From assembly GCA_028673005.1 (NCBI GenBank), contig CM054117.1:53629370-53693369 (forward strand): 64,000 nt of DNA, read 5' to 3'. The translations under genes were made by a program, and so were the position numbers. The first letter of the stretch is position 1. Each line of letters starts with the position of its first letter. Under the pieces are notes generated by a model. That model was not told the origin of the DNA. It saw only the letters and a program-made list of their open reading frames with translations, and ran no database searches. Source of the stretch: Tanypteryx hageni. Its lineage: Eukaryota > Arthropoda > Insecta > Odonata > Petaluridae. Shown piece by piece: positions 44,593 to 54,960 of the stretch.

Positions 44593-44964
44593 ACCTTGCA
44601 TGAAGACGGAGAGACGCTCTGGAAAAAATCTCGTTTAATGTGAAACTGTGTTATGATAATCTATAGCTTTACATAGTGAAAGAAGGGCTGCATTCCGTAC
44701 CCCTTAAGGCGCCTTCCTCCTGACCAAAAATTCCCACACCAACCAATTCCCAACCCTTTGAAGCACATATTACACAAATAGTGTTTTTGTCCGTTATCTT
44801 AGCTTATAAACAACGCATTCAACACGTCTCTTCCTCACTCAACGATATGGATTCCCATATTACAATTCCGACCAAATCGCGTTATCTGAGTTTTTAGGCG
44901 TTAAAAAACTAACCGTGTTGAAGCGAATCCGCGTAATAAGAACCCGTGTCATAGGATGGCCAGG
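44593..44964. mobile_element. DNA element of an unclassified family, copy 2
   Basis: The right end …CATAGGATGGCCAGG reversed gives CCTGGCCATCCTATGACACGG, the same terminus as copy 1 at 40029-40384. The left end is eroded (CCTTGCATGAAG). The interior follows copy 1 in order: CCGTACCCCTTAAGG, AGCTTATAAACAACGCATTC, CACGTCTCTTCCTCACTCA and TTCCGACCAAATCGCGTTA. The two copies show that this is a mobile family and not a chance palindrome. Confidence 0.65.
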
Positions 44965-45377
44965 TGTGCATAGAAAAGGTCCCCAGCGGTGATTCGCCGA
45001 TGTTCGATGATGTAGCCAGTTAGAGGTGAATCAATCAATCGCATCTTATGACGCCTGCCTTTCAGTCGAAATAAGCGCCTGGTTTATCCAGCCTTTCAAT
45101 TGCTGTCAGAGCTACCTAAATAATCAATTTCATTTCAACCACACTGCGAACTACGTAATTCATTTTTACTTAATTAACATACGCCGGTAATAAAAGGATG
45201 ATTGCAACATGATTACAGCAAAAGCTGCTTGCTATAATATCGTCAAGTTCACAGGTTTTTATTCGATTACCTTTTCTTGCCACTGAAAGAAGTGTTTTAA
45301 TACATCTCATAATAAATCTTTTCTGAATATGAGGTGGCTTCGCCCATTTTGTCAGTAATAGAGACAAGTTAAGACGA
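44965..45377. other. Spacer
   Basis: Nothing recognised. Confidence 0.4.
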
Positions 45378-45385
45378 TAAAATGC

Positions 45386-45689
45386 CAGTGGCGTAACAAT
45401 AGGGTGGTGTGGGTGGCCAATTGCCACGAGCCCGGAGGTCCCTGGGGGCCATCAAATTTTTCTGAATAAAGAGAAAATAAAGATTTTATTAACGTTTTTT
45501 CTTTTTATCTTACTTTCTGAATGATGAATATTCCTGTTAACTAACAAATGAGCATAACTTGATGACCTTTACAGTGGGTTTCAGTTGTAATTGAGCATAT
45601 AAAATATATGTTGTATATAAGGGAGGAGGGGGAAAGGGACCATCGATAATATTTTGCCGTGGGCCTTGCCGCTCCAAGTTACCGCACTG
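45386..45689. mobile_element. hAT-like MITE with 7/8 TSD
   Basis: Begins CAGTGGCGTAACAATAGGG and ends GCCGCTCCAAGTTACCGCACTG, reversed CAGTGCGGTAACTTGG. The flanks TAAAATGC and TAAAAGGC match at 7 of 8 positions. The subterminal region is G-rich on the left and has a matching GGGGGAAAGGGACC stretch on the right. It is 304 bp. Confidence 0.85.
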
Positions 45690-45697
45690 TAAAAGGC

Positions 45698-46900
45698 ATG
45701 TTATATCTCCCTTTACTACCCGTATGGATAAAAACGTTTGTTTCATTTCAAAGCAATTATTCTAGCCAAATAATTCACAATATATTGGTATATTAAAGTT
45801 TATTTAATCTCCTGTTTTGGAGATTAACTATAAATTACTTCGTTGTGATATTTGATTAATTATTTCCACGGTTAAAGTTTATAATTTTCGTTTTCGTGTA
45901 CAAAATAGTTGCAAATAGCTTTAATAAATCGCGTATAATGTCGCGATATCGTAAACGCTTTCCTTGGTCCATCACATAATAACAGCGGTGATCCCAAAAA
46001 TTTATCGAGAACGGTTTCCGGAATCCCAAACATTAATCAAAGACGACTTATTTTGTTCTTAAGAGTGTCTGCCCCGGCAGACTAACGGGAAAACGAAAGG
46101 CCGGCCTGTTTTTTAAGGTTGTTGCCATAACCACCTAAGGCATTTTCGCCAACTCTTCACCAATACTATTACGCGGCATTTCTTAAATTTGCATTACATA
46201 ACCATCAGAACGAATTGATCTTAACGATATTATGTCCTTATCCGAATCATATGCAAAATAGATTTTTTTAATTTATCGCCTTTTGTGAGCCATTAACTTC
46301 CTGGATTGCTTCTTATTCGAGTTTTATCGGGCATATTTGCCAAGAAAAAAACGTATATAATCGCATATAATATGGGCCTAAATGCAGGTGATTCATAAAA
46401 TTCGGCGTTTAAAATGACTAAAAACTTATACTGAGATAATTATGATACTTAGTGGTCCTAAAAAAAAGATTAAAATTTTTGGCGGAATGTGGCGAAAAAT
46501 TTTCCCAAGAACCTTATTTTCTTTAACTTTTATCCGAGACAAAATGGGACTTTTCGCTCATAAAAATAAACAAATACAGTAATAGTGTGCGGATGGACGA
46601 ATGAATAAAGACTTCTTTTGCCAAACTTCCCAAGCAAGAAAAATATTTTTATCGGTTTTTAGGAATATTCTATTATTTAATCCCAATCAGTTGATTTAAC
46701 TTTTTAAATAGATAGAAAAGAGTGTAAAGTAAATGCAGAAATTTAGGAGCAGAAATGTATGTAATTGACCGTATCAAGGTTATTAGTGAAAGGAAGCATT
46801 ATAACATTAGTGAATCGGTAGACAGACAACTCATCAACAAAACATCGCCAAAATCGGTATAGAGCTGAATTATTTGGTTTTCTTTTACTGTTCTGTGTGA
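45698..46900. other. AT-rich spacer
   Basis: A perfect short hairpin GTCTGCC/GGCAGAC lies near 46066-46081. A CAGCGGTGATCCC word at 45983 recalls a hAT end but has no partner or duplication. Otherwise nothing is seen. Confidence 0.4.
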
Positions 46901-46914
46901 AATCAAATCAATTA

Positions 46915-46965
46915 GCGTAAAATGTTCACCTGATGATGCTGTAACAGGCGAAACGGATCGTATAT
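46915..46965 (+). repeat. Penelope-like or hammerhead-like motif
   Basis: CTGATGA (46930-46936) is followed after 13 bases by GAAAC (46950-46954), the two core blocks of hammerhead ribozymes in the right order. Between them CTG/CAG could form only a very short stem, and the base pair that normally closes stem II is absent. 'CCTGATGATG…GGCGAAACG' words are also known to me from the ends of Penelope-like retroelements, some of which carry hammerheads. No reverse transcriptase is nearby. Suggestive only. Confidence 0.35.
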
Positions 46966-47720
46966 TAAAATTGTTAGTGGAAATTTACAAGTTTCTTTTT
47001 CATTTAAATGGAATCATTCCACAAAGTGGAGCCTTCCCAAGTGGACTTTGCGATTAGCATAAACTGGAGCTGGCCTCGACTACTTTTCTTAACTGTATGT
47101 ACTCTTTCTATCCTTGCTTTAAAGACTGGAATGTAATCGAATGAACAAATTTAGTAAAGATATGCATTTCATGGCAGATTTTTATTTTTACGATGAAACT
47201 ATTATACATAGTCCTTCAAATTATCACGATTTCCCTATTTATTGTCCAATTGTCTGAAAATGGCTCAATCTTCCTCTGATTCCCATCAGCACAAGCGATT
47301 CTCTCTCAATGGAATCAAGTGTTATATACAATACTGAGTGATTTTAATATTTAATAGTACGGGATTTTGTAAACTGGGTTTATCCACTTTGTTCAGCATG
47401 TTAGACCGCCGCTTCAATTGCTTGAGTTTTTAATTTGTGTCACCAAATCGAAAACGTTATTCCGAATTAACGGGACATTCGAATAACCGGCCCATCATTC
47501 CCCTTTAAACCGATTAATCGGGAGTGCATCAATATTCCCCATTTATCTCTTCCAGAATAGTTCGCTTTTTCCAAATGCCACCTTCTGTTACGTACAAATC
47601 TCTTCCTCGATCCCTCTCTCCTTACCACTCCCTCCCCATCTCCCTTCACCTTTCTTTCTATCCCCTTTCATCTCCCACTCCCCTCGCGTCTCTCCTTTCT
47701 TCTCTGACACAGGTGCGCCT
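46966..47720. other. Spacer
   Basis: AT-rich, becoming pyrimidine-rich from about 47590. No supported gene. Confidence 0.4.
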
Positions 47721-47724
47721 AAGA

Positions 47725-48330
47725 TGTTGAGGGCGGAGGAGAAGGAGGGGGTAGACGGAAGAGAGTCGTTTAGAGAGAGAGAGAGAAAGGGGTAGGAGGG
47801 GGATGGAGAAAGAGGGAGAGGGGAAAGAGGGTGGGGGATAGGAAGGGGGTGGAACAGGAGTAGGAAGATAGGGAGCAGAGAGAGAAGTGAATATAGAGGG
47901 TGGGGATGACCGCAGTGCCTCGTGGCCAGGAGCAAAGGGTGGGTAGGGCGGGTAAAGGGGAGGAACTAAGAGGATCGGGGTGGTGTGAGGACACACGGAA
48001 TGAGCGGGCGAGGGAGGAGTAGGAGGTGGAGCGGGGGAGGAGGAGCAGGGAGGGGGAGCAGGGAGGGGGAGGGGCGAAAGAGGAGGTGGAGGAAGAGCGG
48101 TAGGGGAAGAAAAGCGTGGAGAGAGCCTCGGTGGAGAGTGCGCTTCTGGAGGGGAGGGGATCCCACGACGGCGGCGGCGTTGGAGGGGAACGGGGAAGGC
48201 CTCGCTCCGTAATGGGATACAAGCAGGTAGGACTGACAGACGGTCGAGAGCGGAGCAACGGTTAAGGTACAACGAGGAGAGTAGAGAAGAGTGAGGTAGA
48301 GAGATAGAGAGACAGAAAGAGAGCGAGGCG
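47725..48330. repeat. 600-bp purine-rich tract
   Basis: The plus strand is dominated by G and A for about 600 bp, the longest such tract here. GC content rises from about 48000. The minus-strand open frames of 225 and 162 codons that cross it are Ser/Pro/Leu-rich, exactly what a C/T-rich strand gives, so I do not treat them as genes. Confidence 0.85.
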
Positions 48331-49090
48331 GACACGCCGTGAGCTATATCTTCCGTGAACGTGTGTTAAGGTAGTGAGTGTGTTCCTTGTGTGTGGGATT
48401 CCCTCCGCCGGCCAGCGCGCGCCGGCACCGGAGAAAGGACGGACGAGCATCGCGGAGACTTTTTCCCCTATTTTTTTCCGATGACCCCTCCCCCTCCGAT
48501 AACCCTTTAAGGGTTCGAACATCCGCACCCTCTCGTCAAAACATTTTCCGAGAGGAAAAAAAACTGAAAATTCCCATTTGTTTAATTTTTTCGGAACTGA
48601 CGGCCTTTATATTCCTAAATACTTTTTCCGATCTATTTTTGCTTTTCGGAATAAGGGAGATCGTGAAGGGGGAATATTTACGAGTTGGCGTGGGGTGGGA
48701 GAGATAGGGGGGGGTGAAGGCGGAAGGAGTGGGAGAGAGAGGGAGAGTGTTGATGTGTGTTTTGGTTCTCCGCAGTCGAGGTTTTACTCCGATCGGAAGA
48801 AAAAGGGAACCGTAGAATAAAAGGGTGAGGGGGAGTGGCCGGATCGCGTCCGTGCGGGTGAGGGTCGCAACCGTCGCGGGAGGCGAGTGGAAGGACTCTG
48901 GAATGAAGTTTCCTGTTTTATTTGCTGGCGAGACGCCCGCTCTGGGTTAAGACGGAAGACATCCCCCCAGTGCTCCTTGTCTTGACGCTCTTTATCTCTT
49001 AATTTCGGTGGATTAAGAGTCTTGATACATCCCGACACGTCGGTTTGAATATTTCTCGAAGCCTACAAGACAAACTCCTTTCATTTGGGT
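48331..49090 (+). promoter_or_regulatory. CpG-rich block ending in a splice-donor consensus: possible promoter and non-coding first exon
   Basis: This block is richer in CpG than most of the window, including a GCCGGCCAGCGCGCGCCGGC palindrome at about 48407-48426. It has stop codons in all plus frames, so it would be untranslated. At 49087 the sequence TTTGG|GTGAGTGAAT matches the metazoan splice-donor consensus, and the DNA becomes AT-rich immediately after it, as an intron would. No TATA box or initiator was identified. This is the most gene-like non-coding structure I see, but it rests on composition plus one splice signal. Confidence 0.3.
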
Positions 49091-50406
49091 GAGTGAATTT
49101 CTCCATTTATTCTACATATTTTCTTACGTTTTTTTTATTTTCGTTTCGTCTGTTTAAAATTGGACAAAGGAACAAAATATAGACCACAGACTGCTAATAC
49201 CGAGATAACATTTGTATATAACATAATCTGAAACGAATCCTTCATTTTTTTGTAATAATTTTGCCATTGGGTTTTCCAGTCCGCACTCACGGATTTTTTT
49301 TTAAAGTTTGGAAAGAAATTTCCATTCAAACTCACAAGTGTACGAATGACTTTTCATGCGCGTTTGTGCGTCAAACTCATAATTAATGACAAAAAACTAC
49401 GCCCTCCATTAGGATTAAGCTAAGTTCAAATTAAAAGTTTTAGAGCTGTGTTTAAAGCAGGCATTTTGTCTGCGAATTTCCTTTTAACTGCTAATTTAAA
49501 ATGCGCATTTACTTTTCTAAAGAATCGCTTCGCTTCGACGAACTCAAAGATAAATATTTTCAACGCTGCTTCGTGAATTAATATGCCCGACGTCGATATG
49601 CTAATTGTGTTATATAGACTTTATGGATAAGAGGTCGTTTCCCATGACGTAAAACTAATAAATTTTATGAAGTTTCCGTGCATGCACGCATGCGTGTGAG
49701 CATTCGAGCGTGTTTAGATATTTATGTGTGTGTGTATACATATACACACACCTGTATATACGTATATATAAGTGGCTACCAGTAGTTGAAAGGTATAGGA
49801 GGGAGCCAGTTGGCCACTTAGTGGTGTGGAAATTATGTAAATGTTAATTTTTAAGACATAATTATCCGTAGTATTATGTTAAGTTCCCATTCAAACATTT
49901 AATAACAAAATAATCTTGGAGATTTCAACGAGCGGATCTAACATCATCAAACGCTACTATGGATCTCGGTCGGCATTTATTATAAAATATGCCCAAAATT
50001 TCATCTCAATAGGCATTTATTATTTTTATCAAATATATTATTAGTATTTGATCGATATAATACACAGAATGCTCAACTACACTAACCTTCAAAATACGAA
50101 TACATATTTGTTTCTAAAATATTCGTAATGGCGTTGACTTCAGTATATAACACTTTTAAAACATTCAACTGTATTGAGGCGTAAATACCAAATGAAAAAT
50201 GTTGTCTCCGACACAATTCATGAAGTTTATTGTATATTCGTTATGCTACTTTTCGTATTCCTTTTAACAGAATCGATTTTAAACTTTGCTTTATTATACT
50301 AAACTAAATCTCCGTTTAAAAAAACGATATATTTATGCTGATAGATCATACAACTAAAATACGTCAAATAAGAAACAAATTCTGTCGAAAGTTAAAGAAT
50401 ACGTTA
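49091..50406. other. AT-rich DNA, intron-like
   Basis: AT-rich after the donor-like site. A near-palindromic microsatellite (TG)n-TATACATATA-(CA)n lies at about 49726-49751. Nothing else is recognised. Confidence 0.4.
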
Positions 50407-50414
50407 ATAATAAT

Positions 50415-50669
50415 CAGTGTCGTAACTAGGGTACCGCGAAGGTGGCATTTGCCATAGGCGCTGTCAGCAAAAGAGGCCAAGCTTGACCGCAAAACATTCC
50501 AAAAGCTTATTTTACAATAAATAAGTATTAACATAATAATTAAATGTTGAATTTACTCTAAAAAAATAATACTATTCTCTATTAAAATGCGGGACAAATA
50601 ATATTCTACATAACAAAGGTATTTTCTAAAAAATTTCCATAGGCGCCATATCACTCAGTTCCGTCTCTG
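50415..50669. mobile_element. hAT-like MITE with perfect 8-bp TSD
   Basis: Begins CAGTGTCGTAACTAGGG and ends CACTCAGTTCCGTCTCTG, reversed CAGAGACGGAACTGAG. Both ends carry a CATAGGCGC/CATAGGCGCC subterminal word. The flanks ATAATAAT (50407-50414 and 50670-50677) are identical, though this is a simple word. It is 255 bp with an AT-rich middle. The start resembles the 45386 element. Confidence 0.8.
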
Positions 50670-50677
50670 ATAATAAT

Positions 50678-51120
50678 GAAATGAAGGTTACTCCACCAAA
50701 TTGGAATCGAATTTACAGTTGCATGCAAATGACATACGAGCATAAACGTGTGTCATTGAAAGATTCTTAGTCTCATTCTATCCACAGAAGTTGTGAACTG
50801 AAGGTTGGATATCTAAACTTTCCCATTCAATTAATTTACATTAAATCAAGATAAAAACAACATTAGGATTATTTAACCCGACGAGGAAGACGACATGAAG
50901 GCCACCACAACAAATTGGAATTAAATTTACGTCTGGATGCGAATGACAGATACGACCATAAACATACACGTCATCGATGGATACCCCGTCCCGTCCTATC
51001 CAATGGATACTGTGATTCCAACGATGGAAAAGAAACCTTCCCTTTCTATTCACTCCCCTTAAAGAAGGAGACACTCCTTTTCATCCTTTACGGAAGCGCG
51101 CATGAGTTACGAATGCTACC
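50678..51120. other. Spacer
   Basis: Nothing recognised. Confidence 0.4.
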
Positions 51121-51480
51121 ATTTCTACGAGAGTGAAAGAGAGCGACGCGGTGAGATGGAAAGAGAGAGAGAGAGAAAAGCATCAATGAGCTTATTCACG
51201 TTTTGAACCAAAAAGTCGAATCTCATTCGAGGTGGAGAAAACACGCCCCGGCGAACTCGACCGGCGTCGGCGGCAACATCTCCGAAGGCTTCCGGTAACG
51301 GCTCTGCCCAACGAACCAACGCTTTTTCTTAGAGAAGCGTAAGAGCGGTAAAGGGCGGGAAAGAGATACGGCGGCCGAAAGAACGTCGATGCGGAATAGA
51401 AAAGGATCGAACAGAGCGACATTCTTGGGTCTCTCGGATGCCCACTGAGGAGGGAATCGCTGTTTGAAGCCGGGCAAGAA
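51121..51480. other. CpG-rich patch
   Basis: A locally GC- and CpG-rich patch with a (GA)n run at 51161-51176. Overlapping minus-strand frames (51192-51535) have no recognisable similarity. Could be part of an exon or regulatory region; there is no direct evidence. Confidence 0.3.
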
Positions 51481-53800
51481 AATAAATTTCTGGAGTTATG
51501 AGGCAGATAAGAGTGATGGTGTTCGGAAAATGCAAAAGTTAATTATTTTTTAGCTCGTCGAAAATGTAAAAAACGAGATATTCAACGGTATTTTGTTTTA
51601 AGAAGTGGATGAAATTTTTTTTGTTGGGTAGGCACTAATGAAACGTTACGATACCCATTTTGGGTACCCTCCATTAGTTTGAATTGCCACCGTTAGAGGG
51701 AGTTAAATTTGGAAAATGAGTTAACCTCAAACTAATATTGTAAACAGTCTACTTATGTTATAAATTCATCATTTAGTTGGTAGGGTGTGGTGGCGATTTA
51801 ATAAATAATACTTTGAAATTTACGAAATTACGTACATCCCTGCAAAATTTTATATAAATTTTAGAACAAGTTGAAATTTGAGAAAGAAAATGACAAACAG
51901 AGATGACTTTTCGTCGGTGGTGTAGCAGTATGCTCTCATAAGCCCATTCCATAAATATAATTCAAATTATTTAACAACAAATATAACAAGTAACAAAGTA
52001 TAATACTATAATATGGAAGATCTAATTTAATAATTAGGTAGTATAAATTTCTTGGGGAAATATCATATATTTGTTTTAATTAATGTATATTTGAACAAAA
52101 TAATTTATTTTCTTCGAAAATGAACATTCTATATTCACTAGATTTGTTAGACTTTGGGAGTAAGTAGAAAGAAGGAACCTTATAGGAGGAGGGTACGCGA
52201 GGGGGTTATTCGAGGAATTATTTGCCGGTGATTTTTTTCAAGGTCTCCCTCCCAGAGTATTGTTTCTTGAGTTTTATCGGCGCCAGGCGTCGCTTTCCAT
52301 AGCGGGATGGCTCAGAAAGGAGAGTAGCGTCCTTTGGGGAAGACGTTAAAGAGGGATGGCAAAAAAAGGTGATTGGTGAGGAAGGCGTGGGTTTTATCGC
52401 TCCTAATAAGACCCATCCCGCGACGAGAAAAACAAGGCTGTCCAAACGGCCGGTAAATAGAACGCGCAGCCGGAATGCGTTTCGATGGAAAGGGAGAAAA
52501 AACGAGACGCCCTGATTTAGATTCCGTCGCCGTTTGTATTATCCACTTTCGTCTCCGTAAGAATACGGCTCGAGAGCGAAATAAAGAAATGGAGCTCGGA
52601 GAACGTGATTTTTTTCTCCCTCTAGAGATGAATTATGAATGCACGAGTCGAGATACGAGGGAGAATTTGTCGGCGTTTTACGCGCAAGAGTCTTCCCGCC
52701 ACCTCTAAGAAAGCAGGAAGTCGTAAAGGAAGATTAGGGGAGATTTCGACGCGTGGCATATAAAAAGGCGGCTATTTTTGAACGAGATGGAGAGGAAAAA
52801 AATTCGTTATTGATGTCTAAATTCCTTAGCATCGAGGTGTGCTTAAGATTCCATGGAGGATTCGGTGGGAGGTATTATAAGAGCTCGTGAAGCACTTCAT
52901 TCACTGGTATTAATTTTTGTTCTCGGTATGCTACGTGGCTTTATGGACGTGTCTTCATAGCTAACTTTTTTAAACTTTCATTATCACCGAATTTACAAAA
53001 ACGTAAAAATGTATCGTCCTCACCTGTGGGATGGAATCCAGTCGGTGGCATGAACAACTCCAGTAGACCCTGAAGGGTTGAGGAAAACCAGAAGTGCATT
53101 TCGACTGCAAAGCAGTCATCCAACTATCGTTGATCCTATAAAAATGATTTAATCTCATCGTCATAAAAAGTAAATAATATCATTAATTTACAATTTTTAT
53201 AATAGCTGGTTTAAAAAACAACTGCAAAAGCATATTCCAAAATCGCTTTTTTTTAGAATGTTCATGTCAATTTTCGGAATCTTTGACCTCCTCTCCCTCC
53301 ATGTTATTTAAAACATACCGCAGTTAAGCAGTTTTAAAATGGTATTTACTCTGTTTCACAAGTATATTGAATGCATTTGCGCTTCGGTTTTATTGTTATA
53401 GCAACGCAAACAAAACGAAATTTATCATAGTGATGGGCCCGTATAGATGGTTCATAAGGTGTTTTTAAAATCCTGCTCTAAGGTAAAGATACAAATAAAT
53501 GGGCTTCAAACTCAATAGGGTTTATGCCTGTCATCACACAAAATTACTCTGAAAATCTTAGCTTCCTCGCTCTTCTTGTTGATTCAAAATTTTGCGCACG
53601 GATGGACAAAGTGAAAACGATAGTGATTAAAAAAGTGCTAAAAATTATCATTTCTTTGTTAAAAAATATCTCATCGACAATAAGCCTTATTTGTATCATA
53701 TATTACACCCAAATATTTTTTAATAGTGTAATTTATACACACGAGATATTTTTCATAATTTTTCCCAAGTTAACCTAAACATGTAATTCCTTAACTCGGA
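51481..53800. other. No supported gene
   Basis: AT-rich except for a GC-richer patch at 52150-52720. A TATA-like ATATAAAAAGG lies near 52758 without supporting context. The open frames are short and unrecognised. Confidence 0.4.
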
Positions 53801-53810
53801 GAAAAATTCT

Positions 53811-53990
53811 TATGTGGATGTATTGCGGCGCTGTTAAAATTAAAAACAAAACAAAAAGTAGAAAAACACAATTTTAATATCGCTTCAAATTATTCCACGC
53901 TATGTGGAATAAGTCCAAGCGTGATTAAAACTGTTGGGTTCTACTTTTTGTTTTGTTTTTAATTTAAGCAACGCCGCATGATATCCATAT
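53811..53990. repeat. 180-bp foldback hairpin
   Basis: The left arm (53811-53880) and right arm (53923-53990) are inverted repeats of about 65 bp. Core words TTAAAAACAAAACAAAAAGT and its complement match exactly, and both arms end in GCGGCG/CGCCGC. The loop between them contains another perfect small palindrome, TATTCCAC/GTGGAATA. The sequence can therefore fold nearly end to end. Likely a foldback MITE; a hairpin RNA source is the alternative. Confidence 0.8.
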
Positions 53991-53999
53991 TGTGAAATT

Positions 54000-54960
54000 C
54001 CACCAAGTCTCGATCTCGTCTATTTATTTTATTAAAAATTCTTAAGTTGGAGCATTGCTTTTAAAAACACAAAACTCCATCCGAGTCATTATCCTCAACT
54101 TCACCAACGTGAAATGTAACCAAACGTTCACACAACCGCCAAATGCTATTCGTTGGACGAAGGCAACACGCATTACCAATCTATCTCCCTCGTCTAATTC
54201 ACTTAACCGATCCGAAACAATTGTTCCAAACCTTCCGGACGCCCCCGTCGCCTTCTTCGACGGCACCGAGATATAACAAGACAAGCGTTTTGTCCCTCCC
54301 CCAACTACTACGGCGCGCGCGTTATATTTACCACGTGAGTAAGTATGACTCCTCGATCGCCAGCCCGCGTGGGATGGGAGGGAGAGGGAAAGGGGTGTTT
54401 TTTTTCGAATGAGTGAAAAGGCACGCGTAACGAGAATAACGACACTGATTGGTGGAGAGGGGAGGTCGCCTCGAAGTGGAAGGAGGTGGTGGAGGTTTTC
54501 TTCTCGTGCTTGTCTCAAGAGAGAGAGAGGAAGCATTCGTCGTGGTATGTTGCTTGGAAAGGTGTTTTTGATGCGAGGGGGAGGTGTTGGAGCGGTCGAC
54601 GTCGTCTCCCTCCCCTTCGGGGTGTGGGGGTGAAAGAGGAAGAGAGGGAGAAAGGGACGGGAGGAGGAAAGGTAGAGAGAAAAAAGGAGCGAGGTAAGAG
54701 ATGTGATGAATGGAGCGAGGGACCGAGAGGGATTGGAGATGGAGAGTGAAGCGGACAAGGTTCGCGTTAAAGGAGAACGGGGCGTGAAAGGGGTGAATTA
54801 CTCGGAAGGGAGGTATTCCCGTCGCGAAGGTATGGGGTTGTAATTTTACTCGAGGAAATGAGACGGCTCAAGGGGGTTGGGAAGAGAGGGAACGGGGAGG
54901 TGGAGATGGTGGAAGGAGGGGATAGTTCGGAAAGAATAATGCGGGATCGCGCCGTCAAAA
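54000..54960. other. CpG-rich and purine-rich block
   Basis: GC- and CpG-rich from about 54100, then GA-rich on the plus strand from about 54480 to 54900. The 238-codon minus frame (54042-54758) is Ser/Pro/Leu-rich and shadows the purine tract. CACGTGAGTAAGT at about 54330 contains both an E-box word and a donor-like GTGAGT, but no gene model follows. Confidence 0.45.

Noticed and set aside
45983..46150. hAT-like left end CAGCGGTGATCCC
   Set aside because: No inverted partner and no repeat of the CATAATAA flank within 500 bp.
46930..46954. Active hammerhead ribozyme
   Set aside because: The core blocks are present, but the closing pair of stem II is missing and stems I and III are not convincing; kept only as a motif.
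47658..48335. 225-codon minus-strand open frame, plus the overlapping 162-codon frame
   Set aside because: Ser/Pro/Leu-rich low-complexity product of the complementary purine tract; several frames are open at once, as composition predicts.
54042..54758. 238-codon minus-strand open frame
   Set aside because: Spans a CpG-rich patch and a purine tract; low-complexity Ser/Leu/Pro composition and no recognisable domain.
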